64,000 nt of DNA from Jannaschia sp. Os4 (lineage in GTDB: Bacteria; Pseudomonadota; Alphaproteobacteria; Rhodobacterales; Rhodobacteraceae), in NCBI RefSeq assembly GCF_016820245.1, contig NZ_JAFCAR010000005.1, forward strand, positions 496,001-560,000. Reading direction: 5' to 3'. How positions within the stretch are numbered: the stretch's first letter is position 1; each line of letters opens with the position of its first letter. The notes under the pieces were generated by a model. That model was not told where the DNA came from and ran no database searches. It worked only from the letters and a program-made list of their open reading frames with translations. The translations under genes were made by a program, and so were the position numbers. Below are positions 36,376-46,194 of the stretch, piece by piece.

Positions 36376-36406
36376 ACCCCCGAGGTATTTCCGCCAAGAT
36401 GAGGGA
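36376..36406 (+). repeat. Dispersed intergenic repeat, copy A
   Basis: A 31-base stretch carrying ACCCCCG, TATTT and CAAGA at fixed spacing. The same words at the same spacing occur on the minus strand at 51067-51097. From memory, related stretches are common after genes in Rhodobacteraceae chromosomes. Both copies sit beside terminator hairpins. Confidence 0.55.
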
Positions 36407-36465
36407 GGCGGTTGCGCGTCCTCGCGTGGGGGGCCTATCTGCGCGCCGACCGCCCGGAGACCGCC

Positions 36466-38184
36466 ATGCCCCGCACCCTCATCACCAGCGCGATCCCCTA
36501 CATCAACGGGATCAAGCATCTCGGGAACCTCGTGGGCAGCCAACTGCCCGCCGACCTCTACGCGCGCTACCGCCGGGCCCGGGGGGACGAGGTGCTGTTC
36601 CTGTGCGCCACGGACGAGCACGGTACGCCCGCCGAGCTGGCCGCCGCCAAGGCGGGCGAGCCGGTGGCCGATTACTGCGCGCGGATGTGGGCGGTGCAGA
36701 AGGAACTGGCGGACGGGTTCCGGCTGTCCTTCGACCATTTCGGGCGGTCGTCCAGCCCCCAGAACCACGCGCTGACGCAGCACTTCGCGGGCGCGCTCGA
36801 CGCCAACGGATACATCGAGGAGCGCAGCGAGCGGCAGGTCTACTCCAACGCCGACGGGCGCTTCCTGCCCGACCGCTACGTCGAGGGGACGTGCCCCAAC
36901 TGCGGCTACGACCGCGCACGCGGCGACCAGTGCGAGAACTGCACCAAGCAGCTCGACCCCACCGACCTGATCGAGCCGCGCTCGGCCATCTCGGGCTCGA
37001 CCGACCTCGAGGTGCGCGAGACGAAGCACCTCCACCTGCTCCAGTCCAAGCTGCGCGGCGAGCTGGAGGCGTGGATCGATGGGCAGGAGGAGTGGCCGGT
37101 GCTGACCACCTCCATCGCCAAGAAGTGGCTCAACGACGGCGAAGGGCTGCAGGACCGGGGCATCACCCGCGACCTCGACTGGGGCATCCCGGTCAAGCGG
37201 GGCGAGGCGGACTGGCCCGGCATGGAGGGCAAGGTCTTCTACGTCTGGTTCGACGCGCCCATCGAGTACATCGCCTGCGCGGGCGAATGGGCCGAGGCGA
37301 ACGGGCTGGCGGAGGCCGACTGGCGCCGCTGGTGGCGCACGGACGCGGGCGCGGACGACGTCCGCTACGTGCAGTTCATGGGCAAGGACAACGTGCCGTT
37401 CCACACGCTCTCCTTCCCCGCCACGCTGATCGGGTCGGGCGAGCCGTGGAAGCGCGTCGACTACCTCAAGTCGTTCAACTACCTCAACTACGACGGCGGC
37501 CAGTTCTCCACCTCGCAGGGGCGCGGCGTCTTCATGGACCAAGCGCTGTCCATCCTGCCTGCCGACTACTGGCGCTGGTGGCTGCTGTCCCACGCGCCCG
37601 AGTCGTCCGACAGCGAGTTCACGTGGGAGGACTTCCAAGCCTCCGTGAACAGCGACCTCGCCAACGTGCTGGGCAACTTCGTTAGCCGGATCACCAAGTT
37701 CACCCGTTCCAAGTTCGGCGACGGCGATGCGGCGGCCCTGCCCGAGGGCGGGACGCCGGGCGACGCGGAGGCCGCGTTGGTGGAGCGCCTGACCACCGGC
37801 GTCGCGGAGTATCAGCGCCACATGGACGCGATCGAGATCCGCAAGGCGGCGACGGCGCTGCGCGGCCTCTGGGTCGCGGGCAACGAGTACCTCCAGCAGA
37901 CCGCCCCGTGGACGGCCTTCAAGACCGACCCGGCGGCCGCCGCCATGCACGCGCGCACGGCGCTCAACCTCATCCCGCTCTACGCGACCCTTTCGGCGCC
38001 CTTCATCCCCGACGCCGCCGCTTCCATGCATGCGGCGATGGGGACGGAGCCCGCGTGGCCCGACGCCATCGACCTCGAAGCGCTGAAGCCCGGCCACGGA
38101 TTCACGGTGCCCGACGTCCTCTTCGCAAAGATCGACGACGCGCAGCGCGAGGAATGGCAGGCGCGGTTCGCGGGCACGCGGTGA
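36466..38184 (+). CDS. metG: Methionyl-tRNA synthetase
   Basis: 572-residue class I aminoacyl-tRNA synthetase. The HIGH-like motif is in [19 protein letters not shown] (K-H-L-G), and a four-cysteine zinc knuckle lies in [17 protein letters not shown]. The KMSKS position reads QFSTS in [17 protein letters not shown]. Helical anticodon-binding domain from about residue 400. Lacks the C-terminal tRNA-binding EMAP domain found in longer MetRS. Start at 36466 behind GGAGA. Its stop overlaps the next gene (GTGA). Confidence 0.96.
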   Translation: MPRTLITSAIPYINGIKHLGNLVGSQLPADLYARYRRARGDEVLFLCATDEHGTPAELAAAKAGEPVADYCARMWAVQKELADGFRLSFDHFGRSSSPQNHALTQHFAGALDANGYIEERSERQVYSNADGRFLPDRYVEGTCPNCGYDRARGDQCENCTKQLDPTDLIEPRSAISGSTDLEVRETKHLHLLQSKLRGELEAWIDGQEEWPVLTTSIAKKWLNDGEGLQDRGITRDLDWGIPVKRGEADWPGMEGKVFYVWFDAPIEYIACAGEWAEANGLAEADWRRWWRTDAGADDVRYVQFMGKDNVPFHTLSFPATLIGSGEPWKRVDYLKSFNYLNYDGGQFSTSQGRGVFMDQALSILPADYWRWWLLSHAPESSDSEFTWEDFQASVNSDLANVLGNFVSRITKFTRSKFGDGDAAALPEGGTPGDAEAALVERLTTGVAEYQRHMDAIEIRKAATALRGLWVAGNEYLQQTAPWTAFKTDPAAAAMHARTALNLIPLYATLSAPFIPDAAASMHAAMGTEPAWPDAIDLEALKPGHGFTVPDVLFAKIDDAQREEWQARFAGTR

Positions 38185-38552
38185 GGCTCGCCCTCGTCGC
38201 GCTGCTCGTCCCCGACTACGACGAGGCGCTGCGCTTCTTCGTCGATGGCCTCGGCTGGACCTGCACGGCGGACGAGGAGCAAGGGCGCAAGCGCTGGGTC
38301 ACCGTCCGGCCCGAGGGGGGCTCGGACCTCCTGTTCGCCCGCGCCGAGGGGGACCAGCGGGCCGCCATCGGCAACCAGTTCGGCGGGCGCGTCGGCCTGT
38401 TCCTCCAGACTGACGACTTCGCCCGCGACGCCATGCGGATCGAGGCGGCGGGCGGCACCTTCGAGGAGGTTCCGCGCCGCGAGGCCTACGGCACCGTCGC
38501 CGTGTGGCGCGACCCGTGGGGCAACCGCTGGGACCTGATCCAGCCGGCCTAG
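38181..38552 (+). CDS. VOC (glyoxalase/bleomycin-resistance) superfamily protein
   Basis: 123 residues, one VOC domain of beta-alpha-beta-beta-beta repeats: [20 protein letters not shown] at the start, then [23 protein letters not shown], and the C-terminal [19 protein letters not shown]. Metal and substrate are unknown. It starts with GTG inside the metG stop, so it is coupled to metG. Its stop codon overlaps that of a 23-codon ORF on the other strand. Confidence 0.88.
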   Translation: MRLALVALLVPDYDEALRFFVDGLGWTCTADEEQGRKRWVTVRPEGGSDLLFARAEGDQRAAIGNQFGGRVGLFLQTDDFARDAMRIEAAGGTFEEVPRREAYGTVAVWRDPWGNRWDLIQPA

Positions 38553-38620
38553 GCGACCACGCCCACGGCCAACGCGCCGCCCAAGGTCATCGCGAGGAAG
38601 AAAATTGTCATATGGGCCAT
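38549..38620 (-). CDS. 23-residue putative single-helix membrane micro-protein
   Basis: ATG to TAG on the minus strand encodes MAHMTIFFLAMTLGGALAVG and then VVA: one hydrophobic helix with almost no soluble part. A good ribosome site (GGGAGG, six bases before the ATG) precedes it. The bases over the start are noticeably more AT-rich than the surroundings (AAAATTGTCATATG on the + strand). Not recognised; called because start, ribosome site, stop and helix agree. Confidence 0.5.
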   Translation of the reverse strand: MAHMTIFFLAMTLGGALAVGVVA

Positions 38621-38703
38621 GTTCGCCTCCCGTTCGTGTGAACATGAGGGGAACATCCGGAATGCGGCGAAGTTGTGGCATCATGGACCGAAAGGGGAAC
38701 ACC

Positions 38704-38919
38704 ATGACCATCGACACGCCGAAGCAGGACGCACCGGGCAACGCCGACAAGGATCCCGACGACTGGACGACAGGCGACGAGGCCATGACCGGCGCGCAGG
38801 CGTCCTACCTCAAGACCCTGAGCGAGGAGGCGGGCGAGCCGTTCGACCCCGACCTCACCAAGGCGGAGGCGTCGAAGCGCATCGACACGCTGCAGGCCGA
38901 GACCGGGCGCGGGGCTTGA
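38704..38919 (+). CDS. DUF3072 family small protein
   Basis: 71 residues, hydrophilic: an N-terminal disordered part (PKQDAPGNADKDPDDWTTGD) and the DUF3072 core MTGAQASYLKTLSEEAGEPF followed by DPDLTKAEASKRIDTLQ. Function unknown. The start at 38704 has AAAGGGG upstream; an in-frame ATG seven codons earlier (38683) is possible but would place that ribosome site inside the coding part. Confidence 0.8.
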   Translation: MTIDTPKQDAPGNADKDPDDWTTGDEAMTGAQASYLKTLSEEAGEPFDPDLTKAEASKRIDTLQAETGRGA

Positions 38920-38950
38920 CCGGGCGGGCGGGGGACGCACCATCCCGCCC

Positions 38951-39541
38951 ATGCGTCGCCTCGCCCTCCTCCTCGTCCTCGCCGCCCCCGCAGGGGCCGA
39001 CTGCCCCCCGGCCGCCGACCTCTCGGCGGCGGACCCGATCTACGACGACCTCGCCCTCGCGCCCAACGCTGCGGCGGCGCGGGACGGGTCGGGGCGCCTC
39101 TGGGCGCTCTGGCTGCAGGCCCCCGACGAGCGGGCGCAGGCGCTCCTCGACCGGGGGATGCGGCAGCGCGAGGCCTTCGACCTGCTGGGCAGCCGCGCGA
39201 CGCTGGGGATGCTGACGGACTACTGCCCCGACTACGCGGAGGGCTGGAACCAGCGGGCCTTCGCCGCCTTCCTCGCCGGGCTGCACGAGGCGGCGCTCGA
39301 GGACCTCGACCGCGCCCTCGCGCTGGACCCCCGCCACCTCGGCGCGCTCACCGGGCGTGCGCTGACCTTGGTCGAGCTCGAGCGGTTCGAGGAGGCGCAG
39401 GCCGACGTCCGGCGCGCGCTCGACCTCAACCCGTGGCTCGCGGAGCGGGGCATCCTGTCGCTCGACCCAGAGACGGGGCTGTTCGATCCCGACCGTGATC
39501 CGGGACGGCCGGGCGAGCGCCCCTCCGGCATCGAACTCTAG
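38951..39541 (+). CDS. Secreted TPR-repeat protein
   Basis: 196 residues. Signal peptide MRRLALLLVLAAPAGA, cleaved before DCPPAADLS. From about residue 90 there are two to three tetratricopeptide units: YAEGWNQRAFAAFLAGLHEA, ALEDLDRALALDPRHLGALT and LVELERFEEAQADVRRALDL. Periplasmic, probably an interaction scaffold. Its coding end is 35 bases before tRNA-Leu on the same strand. Confidence 0.85.
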   Translation: MRRLALLLVLAAPAGADCPPAADLSAADPIYDDLALAPNAAAARDGSGRLWALWLQAPDERAQALLDRGMRQREAFDLLGSRATLGMLTDYCPDYAEGWNQRAFAAFLAGLHEAALEDLDRALALDPRHLGALTGRALTLVELERFEEAQADVRRALDLNPWLAERGILSLDPETGLFDPDRDPGRPGERPSGIEL

Positions 39542-39576
39542 ACCTCGGACGGCGCGCGCCGTAGCCACGCCCTCAT

Positions 39577-39659
39577 GCGGGCGTGGCGGAACCGGTAGAC
39601 GCAGGCGACTTAAAATCGCCCGGCCCAGTGCCTTGCGGGTTCGAGTCCCGCCGCCCGTA
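39577..39659 (+). tRNA. tRNA-Leu (anticodon TAA), CCA not encoded
   Basis: Acceptor GCGGGCG/CGCCCGT (1-72 G-U, as in other tRNA-Leu), anticodon stem GGCGA/TCGCC with loop CTTAAAA (anticodon TAA), a long variable arm (CGGCCCAGTGCCTT region) as in class II tRNAs, and T arm GCGGG-TTCGAGT-CCCGC. Discriminator A at 39659, then CGC, so the CCA is added after transcription. A weak promoter (TAGACC at 39540, 17 bases, TAGCCA) overlaps the end of the TPR gene. Confidence 0.96.
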
Positions 39660-39705
39660 CGCGACCCTTTGGCCTCCCGCCCTGCGGGCTACTCGAGGTC
39701 GGGTC

Positions 39706-39730
39706 AGCCCATCGCTTCGGGCGATGGGCT
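39706..39730. terminator. Bidirectional hairpin between tRNA-Leu and the transglycosylase gene
   Basis: AGCCCATCGC (39706-39715) pairs perfectly with GCGATGGGCT (39721-39730) around TTCGG. A smaller CCCGC/GCGGG hairpin lies just before it. It serves the convergent tRNA-Leu and mltB-like transcripts. Confidence 0.75.
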
Positions 39731-39738
39731 CGCTGTCC

Positions 39739-40527
39739 TCAGCGGATGCGCTCGGCCGCCAAGGCGATGGCCTGCTGGTAGACCGTGGCCGCGTTCCACT
39801 CGTTCAGGACGCGGAAGTTGCGCGTCCCCTGACCGAAGGGCTGCCCCGGCTGCCAGCCCTTCTGGCGCAGGAAGTTGGCCGTCGAGGCCAGCGCGTCCGC
39901 CGCGTCGTAGAAGTTGACGCCGCCCCCGTTGATGTCCTGCCCGTAGCGCATCGCGTTGCCCGGCAGGAACTGCGTGTGGCCCAGCTCGCCGTGGAACGCG
40001 CCCCGCTGGTTGGCCGAGAGCATCCCGCGATCGACCATCTGCAGCGCGGCCAAGGCGTGCGGGGTGAAGAACCCCGAGCGGCGGCAGTCGTAGGCGACCG
40101 TCGTGATCGACGAGACCACGGGCGTCGAGCCCATGTTGTTGCCGAAGCCCGTCTCCATTCCCCAGATCGAGGCGAGGATGCCGGCGGGCACGCCGTAGCG
40201 CTGCTCCAGCGCGTTGAAGAGGTTGCGGTTCTGGTCGACCCGGCGCTGCGCCTGCGCGGCGAAGCTGTCGAGCGAGCCGAGGCGGATGCGGATGAAGTCG
40301 TTCAGCGCGTAGCGCACGCCGCGCTGGTTGCGGTCGGCGTTGATCGTGCCTTGGCTGTAGGAGGCGTTGGCCAGCGCCTGCAGGCCGCGCTGCCCGATCC
40401 CCGCCCGCTGCGCCTCCGCGGCGAACTCCTGCTTCCAGCGCTCGAACCCGGAGGCGTCGTTGCCGCAGGTGGCGGCGAGGGCGGGCGTGGCGAAGAGGAA
40501 CGGCAGGGCGAGAAGCAGACGGCGCAT
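39739..40527 (-). CDS. Lytic murein transglycosylase (MltB family, SLT_2)
   Basis: 262 residues. Signal peptide MRRLLLALPFLFATPALA, cleaved before ATCGNDASG. The SLT_2 domain has GVPAGILASIWGMETGFGNN (about 105-124) with the catalytic Glu in MET, then FFTPHALAALQMVD and GHTQFLPGNAMRYGQDINGGGVNF. It cleaves glycan strands in peptidoglycan to 1,6-anhydro ends. There is no C-terminal peptidoglycan-binding domain, so it is a short form. Confidence 0.92.
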   Translation of the reverse strand: MRRLLLALPFLFATPALAATCGNDASGFERWKQEFAAEAQRAGIGQRGLQALANASYSQGTINADRNQRGVRYALNDFIRIRLGSLDSFAAQAQRRVDQNRNLFNALEQRYGVPAGILASIWGMETGFGNNMGSTPVVSSITTVAYDCRRSGFFTPHALAALQMVDRGMLSANQRGAFHGELGHTQFLPGNAMRYGQDINGGGVNFYDAADALASTANFLRQKGWQPGQPFGQGTRNFRVLNEWNAATVYQQAIALAAERIR

Positions 40528-40604
40528 GGTGAAGACCCCCAGATGTGCGATGGGCGTCAGGCTAGCAGGGCGGGGCGGGCGCGCAACCAGCGGATGTGTC
40601 GCGG

Positions 40605-42059
40605 TTATCGGATGACGGGCGCGCGCGCGATCCCGCCGAGCGCGTCGAGGTCCAGCGCCGCCGCGAGATGGTCGGCCAGCGCGTCCAGCGTCCGCTCGAC
40701 GGAGGCGCCGTGATCGAACGCCGTCGCCGCCGCCCCGAGCCGCGCGAGGTAGGCCTGCCGGAACCCGTCCGCCCCGAACAGCCCGTGCAGGTAGCACCCC
40801 CGCACCCGCCCGTCCGGCGACGCGGCCGCGTCGCCCACGTCGGCCCATGCCCGCGCCCGGTCCGGCCCGGTCGTCGCGCCGAGATGGATCTCGTAGCCCG
40901 AGACGGGGCGGCCGTCCGCGTGCCCGTCCGACAGCCGCACCCGCTTCTCGGGCCGCATCACCGTCTCGACGTCGAGCAGGCCGAGGCCGGGCGCGGAAGC
41001 GGGCGGTCCCTCGATCCCGTCCGGGTCCGACACCGTCCGGCCCAGCATCTGGTAGCCGCCGCACAGCCCCATGACATGACCGCCCCGGCGCACGTGCCCC
41101 GCGAGGTCGACGTCCCAGCCCTCCGCCCGGAACGCTGCGAGGTCGGCGAGGGTGGACTTGCTGCCGGGGATCAGGACGAGGTCGCAGACCGGGAGGGGGC
41201 GCCCCGGCTCGACGATCTCGACCGAGACGGCGGGGTCGGCGGAGAGCGGGTCGAGGTCGTCGAAGTTGGCGATCCGGCCCAGCCGGGGGACGACGACCCG
41301 GAACGCGCCGTCCCGCCGCGTGGACGCGATGTCGAGCCCGTCCTCGGCGGGCAGGCGCCATGCGTCCGCGAACCACGGCACCGTCCCGAGGTCGTGCCAG
41401 CCGGTGCGCCCGGCGATGGCCGCCGCGCCGTCCGCGAAGAGCGAGACGTCGCCGCGGAACTTGTTGACGAGGAACGCCTCGATCCGGTCCCGGTCCCGCG
41501 GCGGGAGCACCGCGTGCGTCCCGACGAGCTGCGCGATCACGCCGCCGCGGTCGATGTCGCCCGCCAGCACGACGGGCAGGTCGGCGGCCTCGGCGAAGCC
41601 CATGTTCGCGATGTCGCCCGCGCGCAGGTTGATCTCGGCCGGGCTGCCCGCCCCCTCGACGATCACGAGGTCGGCGCCGGCGCAGAGGCGCGAGAAGGAT
41701 TGCAACGCGGCATCAAGGAGTTGCGGCTTCATCTTGAAGTAGTTCCGCGCCCGCACGGTCGCCACGCGGCGGCCCTGCACGATCACTTGGCTGCCGGTCT
41801 CGGTCTCGGGCTTGAGCAGCACGGGGTTCATGTCCGTGACCGGCGGAACGCCGCAGGCCAGCGCCTGCGTCGCCTGCGCCCGCCCGATCTCGCCACCGTC
41901 CGCGGTGACGGCGGCGTTGTTGGACATGTTCTGCGGCTTGAAAGGGCGCACCCGCAGCCCGGCCCGCGCGAAATGGCGGCACAGACCGGCCACGAGGACG
42001 GACTTGCCGACGTTGGAGCCGGCGCCTTGGATCATGATCGCGCGGGCCACGGGCGTCAC
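40605..42059 (-). CDS. cobQ: Cobyric acid synthase
   Basis: 484 residues. It amidates adenosylcobyrinic acid a,c-diamide at four positions in cobalamin synthesis. N-terminal ATPase [54 protein letters not shown], and the C-terminal class I glutamine amidotransferase with [24 protein letters not shown] (nucleophile Cys) and [12 protein letters not shown]. The GTG at 42059 overlaps the ispG stop (GTGA). No other cobalamin genes are in the window. Confidence 0.95.
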   Translation of the reverse strand: MTPVARAIMIQGAGSNVGKSVLVAGLCRHFARAGLRVRPFKPQNMSNNAAVTADGGEIGRAQATQALACGVPPVTDMNPVLLKPETETGSQVIVQGRRVATVRARNYFKMKPQLLDAALQSFSRLCAGADLVIVEGAGSPAEINLRAGDIANMGFAEAADLPVVLAGDIDRGGVIAQLVGTHAVLPPRDRDRIEAFLVNKFRGDVSLFADGAAAIAGRTGWHDLGTVPWFADAWRLPAEDGLDIASTRRDGAFRVVVPRLGRIANFDDLDPLSADPAVSVEIVEPGRPLPVCDLVLIPGSKSTLADLAAFRAEGWDVDLAGHVRRGGHVMGLCGGYQMLGRTVSDPDGIEGPPASAPGLGLLDVETVMRPEKRVRLSDGHADGRPVSGYEIHLGATTGPDRARAWADVGDAAASPDGRVRGCYLHGLFGADGFRQAYLARLGAAATAFDHGASVERTLDALADHLAAALDLDALGGIARAPVIR

Positions 42060-43189
42060 TCGGCGGCGGTCTTCTCCGCGGCCTGCTCGGCCTCCAGGGC
42101 GGCGGCCTTGGCCTCCACCTGCTCGACGATGTGGTCGACCATCTGCTCGTTCGACATGCGGTGCGACTGCTTGCCGGCCAGATAGACCATCCCGTTGCCG
42201 TTGCCGCCGCCGGTGAAGCCGACGTCGGTCATCAGCGCCTCGCCCGGCCCGTTCACCACGCAGCCGATGATCGAGAGCGACATCGGCGTCTTGATGTGCT
42301 CCAGCCGCTTCTCCAGCGTCTCGACGGTCTTGATGACGTCGAAGCCCTGACGGGCGCAGGAGGGGCAGGAGATGATGTTGACGCCCCGGTGGCGCAGGCC
42401 CAACGACTTCAGGATCTCGTAGCCGACCTTCACCTCCTCGACCGGATCGGCCGAGAGCGAGACGCGGATCGTGTCGCCGATCCCCATCCAGAGCAGGTTG
42501 CCCAACCCGATGGCCGACTTGATCGTGCCGGAGGTCAGGCCCCCCGCCTCGGTGATGCCGAGGTGAATGGGCGCGTCCGTCGCCTCGGCCAGCCCTTGGT
42601 AGGCGGCGGCCGCGAGGAACACGTCGCTGGCCTTGCAGGAGATCTTGAACTCGTGGAAGTCGTTGTCCTGCAGGATGCGGATGTGATCGAGGCCGGACTC
42701 GATCATCGCCTCGGGGCAGGGCTCGCCGTACTTCTCAAGCAGGTGCTTCTCCAGCGAGCCAGCGTTGACGCCGATGCGGATGGAGCAGCCGTGGTCGCGG
42801 GCAGCGGCGATCACTTCCTTCACCCGGTCCGCCGAGCCGATGTTGCCGGGGTTGATCCGCAGGCAGGCCGCGCCCGCCTCCGCCGCCTCGATGCCGCGGC
42901 GGTAGTGAAAGTGGATGTCGGCCACGATCGGCACGGACACCTCGGGCACGATCTCCTTCAGGGCGGCCGAGGACGCCTCGTCGGGGACGGAGATGCGGAC
43001 GATGTCGGCGCCCGCCTCGGCGCAGGCGTTCACCTGCGCGATCGTCCCGGCCACGTCGGTGGTGACCGTGTTCGTCATGGTCTGCACGGAGATCGGAGCG
43101 TCGCCGCCCACGGGCACGTCGCCGACCATGATCTTGCGCGAGGGGCGGCGGTCGATCTGGCGCCAAGGGCGGATGGCGTGGAGCGACAT
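42056..43189 (-). CDS. ispG: 4-hydroxy-3-methylbut-2-en-1-yl diphosphate synthase (flavodoxin)
   Basis: 377-residue [4Fe-4S] enzyme of the MEP isoprenoid pathway. N-terminus [20 protein letters not shown] then [21 protein letters not shown]. Cluster ligands are in [21 protein letters not shown] and [21 protein letters not shown]. An extended C-terminal tail ([13 protein letters not shown]) is disordered. It follows rodZ on the same strand after 72 bases, an arrangement seen in related bacteria. Confidence 0.96.
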   Translation of the reverse strand: MSLHAIRPWRQIDRRPSRKIMVGDVPVGGDAPISVQTMTNTVTTDVAGTIAQVNACAEAGADIVRISVPDEASSAALKEIVPEVSVPIVADIHFHYRRGIEAAEAGAACLRINPGNIGSADRVKEVIAAARDHGCSIRIGVNAGSLEKHLLEKYGEPCPEAMIESGLDHIRILQDNDFHEFKISCKASDVFLAAAAYQGLAEATDAPIHLGITEAGGLTSGTIKSAIGLGNLLWMGIGDTIRVSLSADPVEEVKVGYEILKSLGLRHRGVNIISCPSCARQGFDVIKTVETLEKRLEHIKTPMSLSIIGCVVNGPGEALMTDVGFTGGGNGNGMVYLAGKQSHRMSNEQMVDHIVEQVEAKAAALEAEQAAEKTAAE

Positions 43190-43261
43190 GGGAACCTCCG
43201 GTGCTGCGCCCTCGACCTAGGCCGGGGGCGCGGGGCTTACAACCGGAGCTTCAGGGAGCCG

Positions 43262-44599
43262 TCACTCGGTCGGGGCGACCTCGGCCCCGGGCAGGGCGGG
43301 GGCGGGCGCGAGCTCGGCCACCACGCGCTCGAGGTCGGCGTCGGAGGCGAGGTCGGCGACCGCGAAGTCCGCCTGCACCGTGTCGGCGGCCAAGGCCACG
43401 TTCGAGACGACCTGCGGGCCGGGGGCGACGGGACCGTAGGTCTGGCCCGCGACGGACATGTAGAGCGCGCCGGAGTTGCCGGTGCGCAGCGTCGGCGGCG
43501 TCTCCTCGACGGGGACGTCGAACGTGTCGCCTGCCTGCATCACCCCTTCGAACAGGGTCGCGCCGCCCGCGTCGCGGACGCGGACCCACGTCTCGCGCAC
43601 GGCCACGAGGACCACCTGCTCGGGGCGGGTGGAGAGCACGGGCTGCGCGGGGCCCTCGGTCGCCGGGGCCTCGACGCCCAGCGCGGCGGCCAAGGCGGCG
43701 TCCACGGAGGACGCGAGGTCGGGCGCGGCGTTCGCCTCGCCGACGGCGGCGATCTGCGCCTCGGCCCCGGTGCGGGGATCGGCGGGGTCGGGGCGCGGCA
43801 CGGCGGAGGCGAGGGCGCCGATCGTGCCCGGCGTGATGGTCGAGATCGGCGCGTCGCGCTCGGTCAGGATCGGCGTCTCGAGGACGCGGGGCCGGTAGAG
43901 CCGCGCCAGCGCGTCGTCCGTCGGCGGGGTCACGCCCGCCGAATCGGCGGTCTCGGCGGAGGCGGGCTGCAGCGGGTCGAGCTCGGCTACGAGGGTCGGC
44001 GCGGTCTCGACGGGGGCGACGGAGACGCGCTGCACCTGCTGCACCACGGTCCAGCCGCCGTAGCCGATGCCGCCGATCAGCAGCGCCATCACGGCCAGCG
44101 AGCCGAGCGCGCCCGGCTCGAACCCGGCGAACACGGGGGTGGCGCGGCGGGCGAAGGGGTTGCCGACGCCGCCCAAGGGGTCGGCGGCGGGGCGGCTGCC
44201 CGCGGCGGCCTTGACGAAGGACGGCGTGGCCATGACGCCGAACGGGTCCTCCTTGACGCGCACCTCGCGCTCCATCGGCTTGAGCGAGCGGATGCCGTCG
44301 AAGCCCGACTCCTCGCAGAAGCGGGCGAAGACGATCTCTTGGTCGAGGCCGAGGTAGCGTGCGTAGGACCGCACGTAGCCCGCGATGAAGGAGGGGGAGT
44401 CGAAGGCCGAGAGGTCCGTGTTCTCGATGGCGGCGATGTAGGACGCCTTGATCCGGAGCTCGCGCTGCACGTCCATGAGCGACTTGCCCAAGGTGGCGCG
44501 CTCGCCGCGCAGCTCGTCGCCGAGGCGCATCGCGTAGCTGTCGTAGCCGCGCTCCGTCGACGTCGGTTCGTTTGTGCGAATCTTTCCGCGTCCGAACAT
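43262..44599 (-). CDS. rodZ: RodZ-like cell-shape protein (HTH_25 + membrane helix + DUF4115)
   Basis: 445 residues. After MFGRGKIRTNEPTSTERGYD a cytoplasmic helix-turn-helix follows: LGDELRGERATLGKSLMDVQ, LRIKASYIAAIENTDLSAFD and FIAGYVRSYARYLGL. A membrane helix lies at about 178-200 (LGSLAVMALLIGGIGYGGWTV), then a long acidic proline/alanine-rich periplasmic linker and a C-terminal DUF4115 domain (VVLVAVRETWVRVRDAGGAT, then LFEGVMQAGDTFDVP). RodZ ties MreB to the elongation machinery. Start at 44599. The 210 bases before it hold its promoter region. Confidence 0.88.
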   Translation of the reverse strand: MFGRGKIRTNEPTSTERGYDSYAMRLGDELRGERATLGKSLMDVQRELRIKASYIAAIENTDLSAFDSPSFIAGYVRSYARYLGLDQEIVFARFCEESGFDGIRSLKPMEREVRVKEDPFGVMATPSFVKAAAGSRPAADPLGGVGNPFARRATPVFAGFEPGALGSLAVMALLIGGIGYGGWTVVQQVQRVSVAPVETAPTLVAELDPLQPASAETADSAGVTPPTDDALARLYRPRVLETPILTERDAPISTITPGTIGALASAVPRPDPADPRTGAEAQIAAVGEANAAPDLASSVDAALAAALGVEAPATEGPAQPVLSTRPEQVVLVAVRETWVRVRDAGGATLFEGVMQAGDTFDVPVEETPPTLRTGNSGALYMSVAGQTYGPVAPGPQVVSNVALAADTVQADFAVADLASDADLERVVAELAPAPALPGAEVAPTE

Positions 44600-44809
44600 G
44601 GACCTGCCCCGTCCTTTCCCCGCCGCGTGCCCCGGTTTCCGGGTGCGCCCGTCGGATTCGAACCCCGCTTCCCCCACGGCGTTCCACTGCCTTGGCGCTA
44701 CGCTAGCATCGCGGCGGCCACAATGCACGGAAAGATGCTACGGGGGGTTAAGGCGGGAATTGGCGCGAATCCGCGCGGCCCGGCCCGCGCCGCGGGCGCG
44801 GGGGGCGGG

Positions 44810-46036
44810 TCAGCCCGCGAGCTCGGCCCGGTTGATGCCGCAGTGGCTCCAGAGCGAATCCATCGCGCGGACCAGCCCGTCGATCATCTGCGGGCCGTGC
44901 ACGGGCGAAGGCGTGAATCGCAGGCGCTCGGTCCCGCGGGGCACGGTGGGGTAGTTGATCGGCTGCACGTAGATGCCATGATCCTCGAGCAGCATGTCCG
45001 AGATGCGCTTGGTGTGGACCGGGTCGCCCACCATCACGGGGACGATGTGGCTTCCGTGGTCGATCACGGGCAGGCCCAGCATCTTGAACCGGGTTTTCAG
45101 CACGGACGCCCGCTCCTGATGCAGGTCGCGCAGGGTCTGGTCGGACTTGAGGTGCCGCACGCTCGCCGCCGCGCCCGCCGCGACGGCGGGGGGGAGCGAC
45201 GTCGTGAAGATGAAGCCCGGCGCGTAACTCCTGATGGCGTCGCACATCTTGGCGCTCGCGGCCACGTAGCCGCCCATCACGCCGTAGGCCTTGGCGAGCG
45301 TCCCGTTGATCAGGTCGATCCGGTGGGTGAGGCGGTCGCGCTCTGTCACGCCGCCGCCGCGCGGGCCGTACATGCCGACCGCGTGGACCTCGTCGATGTA
45401 GGTCAGCGCGCCGAACTCCTCCGCCGCGTCGCAGATCGCCTCGATCGGGCCGAAGTCGCCGTCCATCGAGTAGACCGATTCGAAGGCGACCAGCTTGGGC
45501 GCGGCGGGGTCGTCGGCGGCCATCAGCTCGCGCAGGTGGGCCACGTCGTTGTGCCGGAACACCCGCTTGGCGCCGCCGTTGCGGCGCACGCCCTCGATCA
45601 TCGAGGCGTGGTTGAGCGCGTCGGAGTAGATGATGAGGCCGGGGAAGAGCTTGGGCAGCGTGCTCAGCGTCGCGTCGTTGGCGATGTAGGCCGAGGTGAA
45701 CAGCAGCGCCGCCTCCTTGTCGTGGAGGTCGGCCAGCTCAACCTCCAGCGCCTTGTGGAAGACGGTCGTGCCCGAGATGTTCCGCGTCCCCCCCGAGCCC
45801 GCGCCGGTCGCGTCGAGCGCGTCGTGCATCGCCCCCAGCACGACGGGGTGCTGGCCCATCCCGAGGTAGTCGTTCCCGCACCAGACGGTGATCTCGCGCT
45901 CGGTCCCGTCGGGGCGCGTCCACGTCGCGTGGGGGAACTGGCCGCGCCGCCGCTCGATGTCGATGAAGGTCCGGTAGCGGCCTTCGTCGTGCAGCCGCTG
46001 GAGGGCGGCGTCGAGCGCGGCGGTGCGGTCCGTCAT
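44810..46036 (-). CDS. hemA: 5-aminolevulinate synthase
   Basis: 408-residue PLP enzyme that condenses glycine and succinyl-CoA, the first step of heme synthesis in alphaproteobacteria. Motifs: [98 protein letters not shown], and the PLP lysine in [18 protein letters not shown]. Diverges from the M20 peptidase. No clear FnrL or PpsR site is visible upstream. Confidence 0.97.
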   Translation of the reverse strand: MTDRTAALDAALQRLHDEGRYRTFIDIERRRGQFPHATWTRPDGTEREITVWCGNDYLGMGQHPVVLGAMHDALDATGAGSGGTRNISGTTVFHKALEVELADLHDKEAALLFTSAYIANDATLSTLPKLFPGLIIYSDALNHASMIEGVRRNGGAKRVFRHNDVAHLRELMAADDPAAPKLVAFESVYSMDGDFGPIEAICDAAEEFGALTYIDEVHAVGMYGPRGGGVTERDRLTHRIDLINGTLAKAYGVMGGYVAASAKMCDAIRSYAPGFIFTTSLPPAVAAGAAASVRHLKSDQTLRDLHQERASVLKTRFKMLGLPVIDHGSHIVPVMVGDPVHTKRISDMLLEDHGIYVQPINYPTVPRGTERLRFTPSPVHGPQMIDGLVRAMDSLWSHCGINRAELAG

Positions 46037-46194
46037 GGGGCGTCCTTCGTCGTGGCGTGCCGGGCAAATAGGTCGGGCGACGCGCATGTCACAGGGGCCG
46101 TTATGTCGCAAGGATCGGCGGAAGGGGAGTCGGGGCGGCGCGGCTGGACGCCGGGCGCGGCGCGGGCCACCGTGGCGGCAAAGCAGGAGATCCC

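Noticed and set aside
44651-44666. tRNA T-arm-like text (GGGGTTCGAATCCGAC on the minus strand) upstream of rodZ
   Set aside because: The T stem does not pair properly, no acceptor, D or anticodon arm can be built around it, so it is not a tRNA. A decayed tRNA end cannot be excluded.
46037-46194. Possible FnrL or PpsR sites upstream of hemA
   Set aside because: No TTGAT-N4-ATCAA or TGT-N12-ACA match was found; TGTGACA alone is too weak.
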